From NCBI GenBank assembly GCA_947475845.1, contig CANJMO010000020.1, positions 1-37,373 on the forward strand: a DNA stretch of 37,373 nt, given 5' to 3'. This document shows positions 8,039-16,186 of this stretch, piece by piece. The position numbers and the translations under genes were made by a program. The DNA comes from Caulobacteraceae bacterium. Lineage in GTDB: Bacteria > Pseudomonadota > Alphaproteobacteria > Caulobacterales > Caulobacteraceae. The number at the start of each line of letters is the position of its first letter. The first letter of the stretch is position 1. The notes beneath the pieces are model-generated. The model saw only the letters and a program-made list of their open reading frames with translations. It did no database searches and was not told the DNA's origin.

Positions 8039-8640
8039 TCCGAAGCGTTCCCCGTGATCGGCCCGATGTCGTCGCCCCAGCGTTTGACCGGCTCCCAATG
8101 CAGGCCGAACAGGTCCAGCGCCCGGCCGACCGACTGGTCGACCATATCCTCGATGCTCTGCGGCTGGGCGTAGAAGGCCGGCAAGGGCGGGCAGACGATG
8201 GCGCCCATCTCGGTCACGCGAACCATGGTGCGCAGGTGGCCCAGGTGGAATGGAGTCTCGCGCACCATCAGCACCAGCGGCCGGCGCTCCTTCAAGGTCA
8301 CGTCGGCGGCGCGGCTCATCAGGGTTGAGGTCACCCCGGTGGCGATCTCAGACAGGGTGCGGATCGAGCAAGGCGCGATGATCATGCCGAGGGTGCGGAA
8401 CGATCCGGAAGCGACCGGAGCGCCGATATCGCTCTGGCGGTGCACCACATCGGCGCGGGCGGCCAGGTCGGCCGGGGTCAGGCCCATTTCCTGCGACAGG
8501 GTCAGGGCCGCGGCCTTGGACACGATAAGGTGAGTTTCGACGCCGAGGTCGGCCGCCGCCTTAAGCGCGCGGGCGCCGTAGATGGCGCCGGACGCGCCGG
8601 TGACGCCGATCACCAGACGGGGGCGTTCGTGACCTGCCAA
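8035..8640 (-). CDS. ubiX: Flavin prenyltransferase UbiX
   Basis: A 201-residue enzyme that attaches dimethylallyl to FMN to make the prenylated cofactor used by the UbiD decarboxylase in ubiquinone synthesis. The flavin-binding GVTGASGAIYG lies at about residues 12-22, and IAPCSIRTLSEIATG and VLMVRETPFHLGHL are family marks. The start is TTG 8640, preceded by GGGAGAG five bases upstream; a start at 8754 would add 38 residues unlike UbiX. It heads a minus-strand run with the TIGR02444 gene. Confidence 0.94.
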   Translation of the reverse strand: MAGHERPRLVIGVTGASGAIYGARALKAAADLGVETHLIVSKAAALTLSQEMGLTPADLAARADVVHRQSDIGAPVASGSFRTLGMIIAPCSIRTLSEIATGVTSTLMSRAADVTLKERRPLVLMVRETPFHLGHLRTMVRVTEMGAIVCPPLPAFYAQPQSIEDMVDQSVGRALDLFGLHWEPVKRWGDDIGPITGNASE

Positions 8641-8774
8641 ATGACTCTCCCTGCCCAACGATCGGGCGCCTGTGCGTTGGAGAGCCAAGGCTCCGCTTCG
8701 CACTGGTTTGTGATCTGACACTGGCCTCCGGCGGGTGTTCACTTCAAGCGCCAATCAAACAAGGAGCCGCGATC

Positions 8775-8969
8775 ATGGCTATCGAAGCCCGTATTCGTGA
8801 ACTTGGCGTCCGTCACCAAACCCTAGAGCGCGCTATCGAGGACGAGCTGCGCCGACCTGCCTCGGACACGATCCGGTTGAAGGACCTCAAGCGACAGAAG
8901 CTGAGGCTGAAGGAACAGATCGAATCGATGCGCCGCGAGCGCGGCCCGATCGAGATCAGGGCGCACTAG
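8775..8969 (+). CDS. DUF465 (YdcH-like) coiled-coil protein
   Basis: A 64-residue helical protein with the DUF465 core DTIRLKDLKRQKLRLKEQIE. It starts at ATG 8775 with AAGGAG upstream and stands alone, divergent from ubiX and convergent with trcR. It shares the KRQKLRLKEQ-type core with the DUF465 protein encoded at 7307-7528 and is probably a paralogue. Function unknown. Confidence 0.85.
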   Translation: MAIEARIRELGVRHQTLERAIEDELRRPASDTIRLKDLKRQKLRLKEQIESMRRERGPIEIRAH

Positions 8970-8981
8970 CCCCATATGAAA

Positions 8982-9007
8982 TCGGCGCGGGTTTGACCCC
9001 GCGCCGA
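8982..9007. terminator. Hairpin between convergent DUF465 gene and trcR
   Basis: A perfect 10-bp stem, tcggcgcggg (8982-8991) with cccgcgccga (8998-9007), and a 6-base loop. It stands between the two converging genes and probably ends both transcripts. There is no strong T run on either side, so confidence as an intrinsic terminator is moderate. Confidence 0.55.
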
Positions 9008-9033
9008 CCGATCTTCCAGATTTCCAGCCTCGG

Positions 9034-9732
9034 CTAGTTTTCGTCTTCTTCCTCAGGCGCCGCCTGCAGGTTGGAGAACACGCTTTCCTGGCTCAGGTGC
9101 TTTTGGCGAGGCTCTTCGGCCTCGACTTCCAGCACGCCGGTTTCGGCGGCGGGACGCAGGGACGGGCCCTCGGGCACGATGCCGTTCTTGGCGTCTTCCT
9201 TGAGCTTCTTTTCGTGGGCCTTGCGCACCACCGCGTCGAGCTCGAGCTGCATCACCAGGCCCAGGCTGACGGGGTCGACCGGCTTGATGTTGCTGGAGTT
9301 CCAGTGCGAGCGGCTACGCACCTGGTCGATGGTGGCCTTGGTGGTGCCCAGCAGCTTGGAAATCTGGGCGTCGGACACTTCGGGGTGGCTGCGCAGGAAC
9401 CAGGCGATGGCGTCCGGGCGATCCTGACGGCGCGACACCGGGGTGTAGCGCGGGGCCTTCTTCTGGGGCTTCAGCAGCTCGGCGTGCCGGCTCTTCTGCG
9501 CCTTCATCATGTAGGCGGGGCTGTCCTGAGCCGCGTCCAGTTCCTCGCGGTTCAGCTGGCCGTTGGCGATCGGGTCCGCGCCGCGGATGTCGCGCGCCAC
9601 TTCGCCATCGGCGATGCCCTTCACTTCCAACGGGTGCAGGCCGCAGAAGTCGGCGATCTGCTCGAAGGTGAGCGAGGTGTTGTCCACCAGCCAGACGGCG
9701 GTGGCTTTGGGCATGAGGATGGCATCGGACAT
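9034..9732 (-). CDS. trcR: Cell cycle transcriptional regulator TrcR (DUF1013)
   Basis: A 232-residue protein of the alphaproteobacterial DUF1013 family, known as TrcR. The N-terminal part (MPKATAVWLVDNTSLTFEQI, then ADFCGLHPLEVKGIADGE) and the middle part around IAWFLRSHPEVSDAQISKLL each look like helix-turn-helix units, followed by GTTKATIDQVRSRSHWNS. The acidic tail ends EEEDEN. TrcR is reported as a regulator linked to the CtrA/CcrM cell-cycle circuit; targets are not visible here. A GNRA-capped hairpin lies in the leader at 9757-9778. Confidence 0.9.
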   Translation of the reverse strand: MSDAILMPKATAVWLVDNTSLTFEQIADFCGLHPLEVKGIADGEVARDIRGADPIANGQLNREELDAAQDSPAYMMKAQKSRHAELLKPQKKAPRYTPVSRRQDRPDAIAWFLRSHPEVSDAQISKLLGTTKATIDQVRSRSHWNSSNIKPVDPVSLGLVMQLELDAVVRKAHEKKLKEDAKNGIVPEGPSLRPAAETGVLEVEAEEPRQKHLSQESVFSNLQAAPEEEDEN

Positions 9733-9756
9733 GATGACGGGCTCCAGAAACGACGG

Positions 9757-9778
9757 CGCCCGGCCTTGCGGCCGGGCG
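9757..9778 (-). promoter_or_regulatory. GCAA-tetraloop hairpin in the trcR leader
   Basis: On the minus strand cgcccggcc, loop GCAA, ggccgggcg: a perfect 9-bp stem closed by a stable GNRA tetraloop, ending 24 bases before the trcR ATG. It could end transcripts from the upstream quinone oxidoreductase gene or shape trcR mRNA. No T run follows, so a simple intrinsic terminator is less likely. Confidence 0.5.
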
Positions 9779-9855
9779 GAGTAGGAATTGCCTCAGGTGT
9801 ATACGCCCTTTTTGGGCGAAGGGAACGGCTTTCCAATCAGCCGGTTGCGGCGGTT

Positions 9856-10842
9856 CTAGACGGTCAGCACCACCTTACCGAAGTGATTGCCGGCTTCCAG
9901 ATAGGCGTGGGCTTCAGCCGCCTGTTCCAGGGGAAAGGTGCGGTCGATGACCGGCCTGAAGGCGCCCGACACGATCAGCGGCCAAACCTCTTTCTCCACC
10001 GCCGCTGCCAACCGCGCCTTTTCGTCGGCGTCTCGCGGACGCAAGGTCGAGCCGGTCAGGACAAGGCGCTTGCGCTGCACCGGCAGCAGATCGAGCGCCA
10101 GCTTCGCCCCGGCCTTGAAGGCGATGAACACCAGTCTGCCGAACGGATTGAGCACGGCGATGTCCTTAGCCACATAGTCGCCGCCGACCATCTCCAGCAC
10201 CACGTCGGTGCCGCCCGCCGCCTTGACCGCCCCGACGAAATCTTCGGCGCTGACGTCGATGGAGATATCGGCCCCCAGCGCCTTGGCCTGGGCCGCTTTG
10301 GCCGCCGTGCGCGAGGTGGCGATGACCTTGGCGCCGCGCGCCTTGGCCAACTGGATGGCTGCGACGCCGATACCGGAAGTCGCGCCGTGGATGAGCAGGG
10401 TCTCGCCCGCTCGCAAACCGCCGATCTCGACCATGTTGGAGAACACGGTGAACACCGTCTCGGGCAAGGCCGACGCATGGATGAAATCAAGTTTCACGGG
10501 GATCGGCAGGGCATGGCGGGCGTCCACCACCGCGTACTGGGCATAGCCGCCGCCGCCGAGCAGCGCCGTGACCTTGTCGCCGGATTTCCAACGCGACACG
10601 CCCGCGCCGACCATCGCGACCTCGCCGGCGACTTCCAGGCCCAGGATTTCAGGCGCGCCCGGCGGCGGCGGATAGTGGCCGTTGCGCTGAGCGATATCGG
10701 GACGGTTGATGCCAGCCGCCTTCACCGCGATCAGTATCTCGCCAGGCCCCGGTTGCGGACGCCCGATGGTGTGGGGTTGCAGCGCCGAAGCCGGGCCCTT
10801 GCCGCCGTGGATTCGGATCGCGGTCATAGTCTCGACAGGCAT
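9856..10842 (-). CDS. NAD(P)H quinone oxidoreductase, PIG3/QOR type
   Basis: A 328-residue zinc-free medium-chain dehydrogenase/reductase. The catalytic fold starts with AVKAAGINRPDIAQRNGHYP, and the NADPH-binding turn is IHGATSGIGVAAIQ at about 151-164. The absence of the zinc-ligand cysteines and the high similarity in the first 70 residues to the PIG3 subgroup support one-electron or two-electron quinone reduction with NADPH. ATG 10842 has GGAG eight bases upstream and is preferred over GTG 10848 and ATG 10827. It is divergent from the DUF1192 gene. Confidence 0.88.
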   Translation of the reverse strand: MPVETMTAIRIHGGKGPASALQPHTIGRPQPGPGEILIAVKAAGINRPDIAQRNGHYPPPPGAPEILGLEVAGEVAMVGAGVSRWKSGDKVTALLGGGGYAQYAVVDARHALPIPVKLDFIHASALPETVFTVFSNMVEIGGLRAGETLLIHGATSGIGVAAIQLAKARGAKVIATSRTAAKAAQAKALGADISIDVSAEDFVGAVKAAGGTDVVLEMVGGDYVAKDIAVLNPFGRLVFIAFKAGAKLALDLLPVQRKRLVLTGSTLRPRDADEKARLAAAVEKEVWPLIVSGAFRPVIDRTFPLEQAAEAHAYLEAGNHFGKVVLTV

Positions 10843-10937
10843 AGACACCGCTCCAAACGCCTCGGCGAAGCTTGCGTCGCCTTGCCGTCATGTTTCAGAT
10901 AGACTGGAGAGCCGATCGAGCAAAGGGAAGACGCCCC

Positions 10938-11147
10938 ATGCTGGAGGACCCGGTTGAACCGCGGAAAATTCGCGGCGCCGCGCTGAGCGACCTGACCAGG
11001 GAAGACCTGGAGCTCTATGCCGTGGACGAGTTGGAAGACCGTATCGAGCACCTGCAGGCTGAGATCGTCCGCACCAAGGCGCAACTCGACCGCAAGAAGA
11101 GCGGCCGCGAGGCGGCGGACGCTCTGTTCCGGTTCGGTAACGATTAA
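10938..11147 (+). CDS. DUF1192 family protein
   Basis: A 69-residue protein with the DUF1192 pattern: LELYAVDELEDRIEHLQAEI, then a Lys/Arg-rich helix and the tail SGREAADALFRF. These small coiled-coil proteins are common in alphaproteobacteria and of unknown function. ATG 10938 fits the family length and has GGGAAGA upstream. It lies 103 bases before rcdA, which is also its common neighbour in this group as far as I recall. Confidence 0.82.
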   Translation: MLEDPVEPRKIRGAALSDLTREDLELYAVDELEDRIEHLQAEIVRTKAQLDRKKSGREAADALFRFGND

Positions 11148-11198
11148 TATCCGTCCGCTAATCTAGGTCGCCCTCGCCCCTTGGCATGAGGATTGCAG

Positions 11199-11214
11199 TT
11201 AACGATCCGATAAC
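11199..11214 (+). promoter_or_regulatory. Candidate CtrA box upstream of rcdA
   Basis: TTAA-N7-ATAAC, one mismatch from the CtrA consensus TTAA-N7-TTAAC. It lies 37-52 bases before the rcdA ATG. CtrA is reported to activate rcdA in Caulobacter crescentus, so the site is where one would expect it. This is sequence matching only. Confidence 0.5.
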
Positions 11215-11250
11215 GGGCGAGTGTCCGATGCCTGGAAAGGGCGGATATCG

Positions 11251-11760
11251 ATGAGCGATGTGAGCATGAACGGGGCCGGACGTTTCAGGACCAGCAGCGT
11301 GCAGGATTTCGCGGCCTCCGAACTGTTCGACCGCACCTTCCAGGAAGGCATGGAACTGGTCGAGGAGACCGCCGCCTATCTGGACGGCTCGGGCCGTCAG
11401 GATTCCAAGCTGCTGTCGCGCAGCGCCGCCCTGGCCTATGCGGGCGAGAGCATGCGCCTGACCACCCGCCTGATGCAGGTGGCGTCCTGGCTGCTGGTGC
11501 AGCGCGCCGTGCGCGAGGGCGACATGGCCCCGACCGAAGCCTGCCAGGAGCGGTATCGCCTGTCAGAGCCGGCCAAGGAAGACTGCGCCGACGATCTGCC
11601 CGGCGGCCTGCTGACCCTGCTGGACCGCTCTGCGCGCCTCTATGAGCGGGTGCTGCACCTGGACAAGCGCATGTATGTCGAGGAACCGGCCGAAGACGCA
11701 GCCAACCCGGTGCTGTCCCAATTCGAGAGGCTTCAGGCCCATTACGGCAAGGACAGCTGA
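11251..11760 (+). CDS. rcdA: RcdA, adaptor for CtrA degradation (DUF1465)
   Basis: A 169-residue DUF1465 protein, the family of RcdA. RcdA is a three-helix-bundle adaptor that, once CpdR has primed ClpXP, delivers substrates and, with PopA and cyclic di-GMP, brings CtrA to the protease at the cell pole. The conserved core is FQEGMELVEETAAYLDG, ALAYAGESMRLTTRLMQVAS and WLLVQRAVREG. ATG 11251 is preferred over GTG 11221 because the family starts close to this point. A candidate CtrA box precedes it, and a bidirectional terminator follows at 11785-11810. Confidence 0.9.
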   Translation: MSDVSMNGAGRFRTSSVQDFAASELFDRTFQEGMELVEETAAYLDGSGRQDSKLLSRSAALAYAGESMRLTTRLMQVASWLLVQRAVREGDMAPTEACQERYRLSEPAKEDCADDLPGGLLTLLDRSARLYERVLHLDKRMYVEEPAEDAANPVLSQFERLQAHYGKDS

Positions 11761-11784
11761 TACTCAGTCAGGTCTGAAACGAAA

Positions 11785-11810
11785 AAAGCCGGCCCGCGAG
11801 GGCCGGCTTT
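11785..11810. terminator. Bidirectional rho-independent terminator, rcdA/rpmE
   Basis: aaagccggcc (11785-11794) pairs perfectly with ggccggcttt (11801-11810), loop of six bases, with an A run on the left (11782-11787) and TTTT on the right. It serves rcdA on the plus strand and rpmE on the minus strand. Confidence 0.9.
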
Positions 11811-11834
11811 TGCGTGTCTGGCTGACGCCTGACC

Positions 11835-12059
11835 TTAGGACTTGATGAAGCCGGCGAACTTCGAGTTGAAGCGCGACACGCGGCCGCCGCGGTCGAGCAG
11901 GGTCTGGTTGCCGCCGGTCCACGCCGGGTGGGTCGAGGGATCGATGTCCAGGTTCAGGGTCGCGCCTTCCTTCTGGTAGGTGGAGCGCGTCTGGTACTTG
12001 TCGCCATTGGTCATCACGACGGTGATGAAGTGGTAGTCGGGATGGATGTCTTGTTTCAT
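11835..12059 (-). CDS. rpmE: 50S ribosomal protein L31, zinc-free form
   Basis: A 74-residue L31 protein beginning [20 protein letters not shown] and ending with [14 protein letters not shown]. The four zinc-binding cysteines of the C+ form are absent; the only protein form here is the C- type. ATG 12059 is standard. Terminator at 11785-11810. Confidence 0.96.
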   Translation of the reverse strand: MKQDIHPDYHFITVVMTNGDKYQTRSTYQKEGATLNLDIDPSTHPAWTGGNQTLLDRGGRVSRFNSKFAGFIKS

Positions 12060-12234
12060 CGTCTGGACCAGGACCGGGGCGGCCGCCGAGGCGGCGGGCA
12101 AATGAGGAACGGGGCGTATAGCCAACCGGCCCCGGAAAGGCAAGTCCGCGCACCCCGCCGATAAAACGCCGACGGCCGTAGACTCGCGCTCCATTCCGAG
12201 CCTTGATCGTGGCGACAACAGCCAGGGTGATATT

Positions 12235-13497
12235 TTGAAGCGTTACTTCGCCTATCTGATCCTGGGCGCCATGGCCCTGGGCGTGATCGTCGGCTACCTG
12301 CTGAACACCACCCTGACCCCCGCCGACGCCAAGGCCTGGGCCGGCAACCTCTCCATCATCACCGACGTGTTCCTGCGGCTGATCCGGATGGTGATCGCGC
12401 CCCTGGTGTTCTCGACCCTGGTGGCCGGCATCGCCCACATGGAGGACAGCGCGGCGGTCGGGCGCGTGGGGGTCAAGGCCCTGGTCTGGTTTTTCGGCGC
12501 CGCCCTGATCTCGCTGGTGATCGGCATGGTCATGGTTCAGATCGTCGATCCTGGCGTCGGAGTGAACCTGCCGCGTGACATCGCCGCCGAGGCGTCCAGC
12601 GTATCGACCGCCGGTTTCACACTGAAGGAGTTCATCTCGCACATGGTGCCGTCCTCGATCGTCGACGCCATGGCCAAGAACGAAGTGCTGCAGATCGTCG
12701 TGTTCTCGGTCTTCGTCGGCACCGCGATCTCACAACTTGACGACAAGGCGCCGGCCCTGATCACCGCCGCGGAGCAGTTGGCCCAGGTCATGCTCAAGGT
12801 GACCAGCTACATCATGGTGCTGGCGCCCCTGGTGATTTTCGCGGCCCTGGCCTCGACCATCGCCGTGCAGGGCATCGGCATCATCGTCGTCTACGCCAAG
12901 TTCGTGGGCGGCTTCTACGCGGCCCTGGCGATCCTGTGGGCGCTGCTGCTGGCCGCCTCGACCATCGCCGTGGGCAAGCGGTTGCCGGAACTGATCAAGG
13001 TGATGCGCGAGCCGACCTTGCTGGCCTTCTCCACCGCCACCTCCGAAGCCGCCTATCCCGGCACACTGGAGGGGCTGCAGAAGTTCGGCGCCCCGCGCAA
13101 GATCGTCAGCTTCGTGCTGCCCCTGGGCTATTCGTTCAATCTGGACGGGTCGACCATGTACACGACCTTCGCCGCCATGTTCATCGCCCAGGCCTATGGC
13201 ATCGACCTGACCCTGGGTCAGGAGATTCTGATGATGGCCATGCTGATGATCACTTCCAAGGGCATCGCCGGGGTGCCGCGCGCCTCGCTGGTGGTGATCA
13301 TGGCGGTGCTGCCGTTCTTCCACATCCCGGTGGAGGGAATCGCCTTGGTCCTTGGCGTGGACCACATCCTGGACATGGGCCGCAGCGCCACCAATGTGGT
13401 CGGCAACTCGGTGGCGACGGTGGTGGTCAGCGCCTGGGAGAAGCAGCTCGGTCCGGCGATGATCGACGAGAAATCGATCGAGAAGGCGGTCGCCTAG
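12235..13497 (+). CDS. Dicarboxylate/amino acid:cation symporter (DAACS family)
   Basis: A 420-residue membrane transporter of the GltP/DctA family, importing dicarboxylates or acidic amino acids with Na+ or H+. The substrate and ion-binding hairpin regions are visible: [40 protein letters not shown] and [17 protein letters not shown]. These correspond to the serine-rich hairpin and the NxDG motif. The start is TTG 12235 with AGGGTGA upstream, giving [11 protein letters not shown]. Exact substrate cannot be told. It converges with suhB, only one base between stops. Confidence 0.93.
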   Translation: MKRYFAYLILGAMALGVIVGYLLNTTLTPADAKAWAGNLSIITDVFLRLIRMVIAPLVFSTLVAGIAHMEDSAAVGRVGVKALVWFFGAALISLVIGMVMVQIVDPGVGVNLPRDIAAEASSVSTAGFTLKEFISHMVPSSIVDAMAKNEVLQIVVFSVFVGTAISQLDDKAPALITAAEQLAQVMLKVTSYIMVLAPLVIFAALASTIAVQGIGIIVVYAKFVGGFYAALAILWALLLAASTIAVGKRLPELIKVMREPTLLAFSTATSEAAYPGTLEGLQKFGAPRKIVSFVLPLGYSFNLDGSTMYTTFAAMFIAQAYGIDLTLGQEILMMAMLMITSKGIAGVPRASLVVIMAVLPFFHIPVEGIALVLGVDHILDMGRSATNVVGNSVATVVVSAWEKQLGPAMIDEKSIEKAVA

Positions 13498-13498
13498 A

Positions 13499-14293
13499 TC
13501 AGGCGGCGGCGCGGATCCGTTCCAGAATCAGCGGGTGCAGTTCCATGTTGCCGGCGACGACATTGCCGGTCTCCAGCACGTCTTCGCCCTCGTCGATGCC
13601 GGAGACCTTGCCCCCGGATTCGGTGATCAGCAGGATGCCCGCCGCCACGTCCCAGGGGCGCAGGGAGCGCTCCCAGAACCCGTCCAGGCGCCCGGCGGCG
13701 ACCCAGGCCATGTCGAGCGCGGCAGAGCCGAACCGGCGCACGCCGGAGACGCGCTGACTGATCTGGTGCAGTTCCTTGAGAAAAGCGGCATGGCCCGGAC
13801 GGCCGGCGAACGGAATGCCGGTGCCGAGCACGCTGTCCACCAGCTGGGTGCGGGCGGCCACGCGGATGCGCTTATCGTTGAGGAAGGCGCCCTTGCCCCG
13901 TTCGGACCAGAACATCTCGTTGGTCGCCGGGTTGTAGGTCACCGCCGCCACGATCATGTCGTCGCGCTTGAGCGCGATATTGACCGCGAACTGCGGGATG
14001 GCGTGCAAGAAGTTGGTGGTGCCGTCGAGCGGATCGACGATCCAGGTGTGGGTCTTGTCGGTGCCCTCGGTGATCCCGCTTTCCTCGCACAGGAACCCGT
14101 AGCCGGGCCGCGCCTTGGTCAGCTCCTCGATCACCACCTTCTCGGCCTTGAGGTCGGCGGCGGAGACGTAGTCGCCCAGGCCCTTCTTGGAGACCTGCAG
14201 CTCGTTGAGTTCGCCGAAGTCGCGCGCCAGCCCACGGCCGGCCTTGCGGGCGGCGTCGATCATGACTTTCAGAAGGGCGGTCGGCGTACTCAC
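13499..14293 (-). CDS. suhB: Inositol monophosphatase family protein
   Basis: A 264-residue Mg2+-dependent phosphatase of the IMPase/SuhB family. Metal-site motifs are CEESG (69-73), WIVDPLDGTTNF (84-95) and RPWDVAAG (212-219). SuhB proteins dephosphorylate inositol-1-phosphate or related sugars, and in enterobacteria SuhB also acts in rRNA antitermination; which role applies here is not visible. Length is normal. Confidence 0.92.
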   Translation of the reverse strand: MSTPTALLKVMIDAARKAGRGLARDFGELNELQVSKKGLGDYVSAADLKAEKVVIEELTKARPGYGFLCEESGITEGTDKTHTWIVDPLDGTTNFLHAIPQFAVNIALKRDDMIVAAVTYNPATNEMFWSERGKGAFLNDKRIRVAARTQLVDSVLGTGIPFAGRPGHAAFLKELHQISQRVSGVRRFGSAALDMAWVAAGRLDGFWERSLRPWDVAAGILLITESGGKVSGIDEGEDVLETGNVVAGNMELHPLILERIRAAA

Positions 14294-14357
14294 GCGGGGT
14301 CACCTAGGGGCGGCTGAATGGGCGCGGACCCTAACGGCGGGGCCCCCCATAGGCAAG

Positions 14358-15011
14358 CTAACCGCGCGCCTTGAGCCCAGCGTCGATCTCGGCCAGCAGA
14401 GCCTTGACCCCCACGGCAGGGCCCTGCGGGTGGGCCCAGACGTAGGATGAGACCGCCAGAAAGTCGGCGCCGGCCTCTACCAGGGGGCGGCAGTAGTCGG
14501 CGGTAATGCCGCCGATCGCAACGCACGGCGTCGACATCACCTCCTGCCAAATCGACAGCGTTTCGACCTCCGGCGTGGGCGTCACGGCCTGTTTGGTGCT
14601 GGTTTCGAAGAACGGACCGAAGGCGACGTAGTCGGCGCCGGCTTCGGAGGCCTCCATGGCCAGGTGGCGGCTGTCGTGGCAGGTGACGCCGATCATGGCG
14701 TTCGGCCCCATGGTTTTGCGCGCGGCGGCGACCGTGCCGTCGCCCTGGCCGATATGCACCCCGTCACAGCCCGAGCGTGCGGCCAGATCCGCGCGGTCGT
14801 TGAGGATCACCGCCACCCCGTGCTTTTGGGCAACCGGCAGGATGGCGCGCACGGCGCCCTCGACCTGCGCATCGGAGATGTTCTTCAGCCGGACCTGCAG
14901 GGCGGCGACGTCGCCGGCCGACAGGGCGGCCTCCAGCACGATCAGGAAGGCGGGCATGTCGGCGATGGCCGGCGGGGTGATCAGATAGAGGCGACAGGCG
15001 GGCGGGGTCAT
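14358..15011 (-). CDS. thiE: Thiamine phosphate synthase
   Basis: A 217-residue TIM-barrel protein of the ThiE family, joining HMP-pyrophosphate and thiazole phosphate. Motifs are [20 protein letters not shown] with GQGD next, [10 protein letters not shown] and [14 protein letters not shown]. The pyrophosphate-binding segment is QVRLKNIS, slightly off the more common QLRxK, and the middle GGIT loop is intact. No TPP riboswitch is visible upstream. It stands alone between suhB and the cyd genes. Confidence 0.9.
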   Translation of the reverse strand: MTPPACRLYLITPPAIADMPAFLIVLEAALSAGDVAALQVRLKNISDAQVEGAVRAILPVAQKHGVAVILNDRADLAARSGCDGVHIGQGDGTVAAARKTMGPNAMIGVTCHDSRHLAMEASEAGADYVAFGPFFETSTKQAVTPTPEVETLSIWQEVMSTPCVAIGGITADYCRPLVEAGADFLAVSSYVWAHPQGPAVGVKALLAEIDAGLKARG

Positions 15012-15042
15012 GCCCTGGCGCTAAGCCCGGCGCGGGCCGCCG

Positions 15043-15171
15043 TCAATGCAGGATCAGGAAGCGTAGACCTTCGGCGATCGCCCCCACGACCAGCGCGCTG
15101 CCCGCCGCGATGCCGACGAACCAAGCCAGCCGAACGCGAAGCGGCGCGCGAGGTTCAGTGATATCCGGCAT
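15043..15171 (-). CDS. DUF2474 small membrane protein, bd oxidase-associated
   Basis: A 42-residue protein (MPDITEPRAPLRVRL then AWFVGIAAGSALVVGAIAEG, ending FLILH) with one transmembrane helix at about residues 14-37. Such single-helix proteins follow cydAB in many proteobacteria and play a part like CydX, a small subunit that stabilises the oxidase. Its ATG (15171) lies within the last 17 bases of cydB in another frame, so its translation is coupled. It is too short for most gene callers. Confidence 0.8.
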   Translation of the reverse strand: MPDITEPRAPLRVRLAWFVGIAAGSALVVGAIAEGLRFLILH

Positions 15172-16186
15172 CGGCGCCGACCTTTCCGCGGAAGACCCAG
15201 TAGACCCAGGCGCTGTAGGCCAGGGTGACCGGCAGCAGGATCGCCGCGCCGATCAGGATCAGCTTGAGGGCGCCGGGCGTCGAGGCCGCCTCCTCGTAGG
15301 TCATGGCATAGGGCACGATGAACGGCAGGAACCCAACCGCGAGGCCGAGGTAGCCGGACAGGAAGGCCAGGGCGGCGCCGACCATGGGCGTGTGCGGATG
15401 GGCCGTGTCGCTGCGAGCGCCCGCGTAGGCCATCAGGAGGCCGACCGCGCCCATCAGAGGGATCGGCAGAAGGGGCAGGAAACGCGGAAAGTCGATCTGG
15501 TGCGCGCCGATGCCCCAGCGGATCGCGATCAGGGGATGGATCAGAAGCGTGGCGATGCTGACCATCGCCAGGATCGCCGCGACGGCGACCGACGCACGCA
15601 TCGCCCACAGGCGGCCAAGGCCGTGCAGGGCATCCTCGGTTTTCAGCACCAGCCAGCCCGCGCCGAGCAGCACGTACCCGGCGACGAGCCCCAGCGCCAC
15701 CGCCAGGCTGTAGGGCGTCGCCCAATCGAGCGGCCCGCCGGCGAAGTGATCGCCCTCGACCTTGATCCCCTGGATGAAGCCGCCCAGCACCAGCCCCTGC
15801 GATAGGGTCGCCAGCAACGATCCCCCGGCGAAGGCCCAGGTCCAGAACGGCTTGCCGCGATTCCTGCCGTGCAGGCGGAACTCGAAGGCCACCCCGCGCA
15901 GGATCAGGCCCGCCAGCATGAAGGTCACCGGCAGGTAGAGGGCCGGCATCAGGATCGCATAGGCGCCTGGGAAGGCCGCCATCAGCCCGCCGCCGCCCAG
16001 CACTAGCCAGGTCTCGTTGCCGTCCCAGACCGGGGCGATGGACGCCATCATCACGTCGCGGTCTTTGTCCGAACCGGCGAAGGGAAACAGGATGCCGACC
16101 CCGAGGTCGAACCCGTCCAGCAGCACATAGAGCAGCACCGCCAGGGCCAGGAGGCCGGCCCATACCAGGGGAAGGTCGAGGGTCAT
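15155..16186 (-). CDS. cydB: Cytochrome bd ubiquinol oxidase subunit II
   Basis: A 343-residue membrane protein with about eight to nine helices. It starts MTLDLPLVWAGLLALAVLLY, followed by VLLDGFDLGVGILFPF, the CydB hallmark. The sequence PVWDGNETWLVLGGGGLMAA contains the conserved acidic and Trp residues. It forms the heterodimer with CydA but carries no haem itself. ATG 16186 overlaps the cydA stop as ATGA, and its end overlaps the DUF2474 gene. Confidence 0.96.
   Translation of the reverse strand: MTLDLPLVWAGLLALAVLLYVLLDGFDLGVGILFPFAGSDKDRDVMMASIAPVWDGNETWLVLGGGGLMAAFPGAYAILMPALYLPVTFMLAGLILRGVAFEFRLHGRNRGKPFWTWAFAGGSLLATLSQGLVLGGFIQGIKVEGDHFAGGPLDWATPYSLAVALGLVAGYVLLGAGWLVLKTEDALHGLGRLWAMRASVAVAAILAMVSIATLLIHPLIAIRWGIGAHQIDFPRFLPLLPIPLMGAVGLLMAYAGARSDTAHPHTPMVGAALAFLSGYLGLAVGFLPFIVPYAMTYEEAASTPGALKLILIGAAILLPVTLAYSAWVYWVFRGKVGADAGYH

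Noticed and set aside
9097-10902. 601-codon open frame on the plus strand
   Set aside because: Antisense to trcR and the quinone oxidoreductase; typical GC-bias shadow.
14294-15042. TPP riboswitch for thiE
   Set aside because: I looked for the THI-box CTGAGA-type core upstream of thiE and did not find it; the upstream gap is only about 30 bases.
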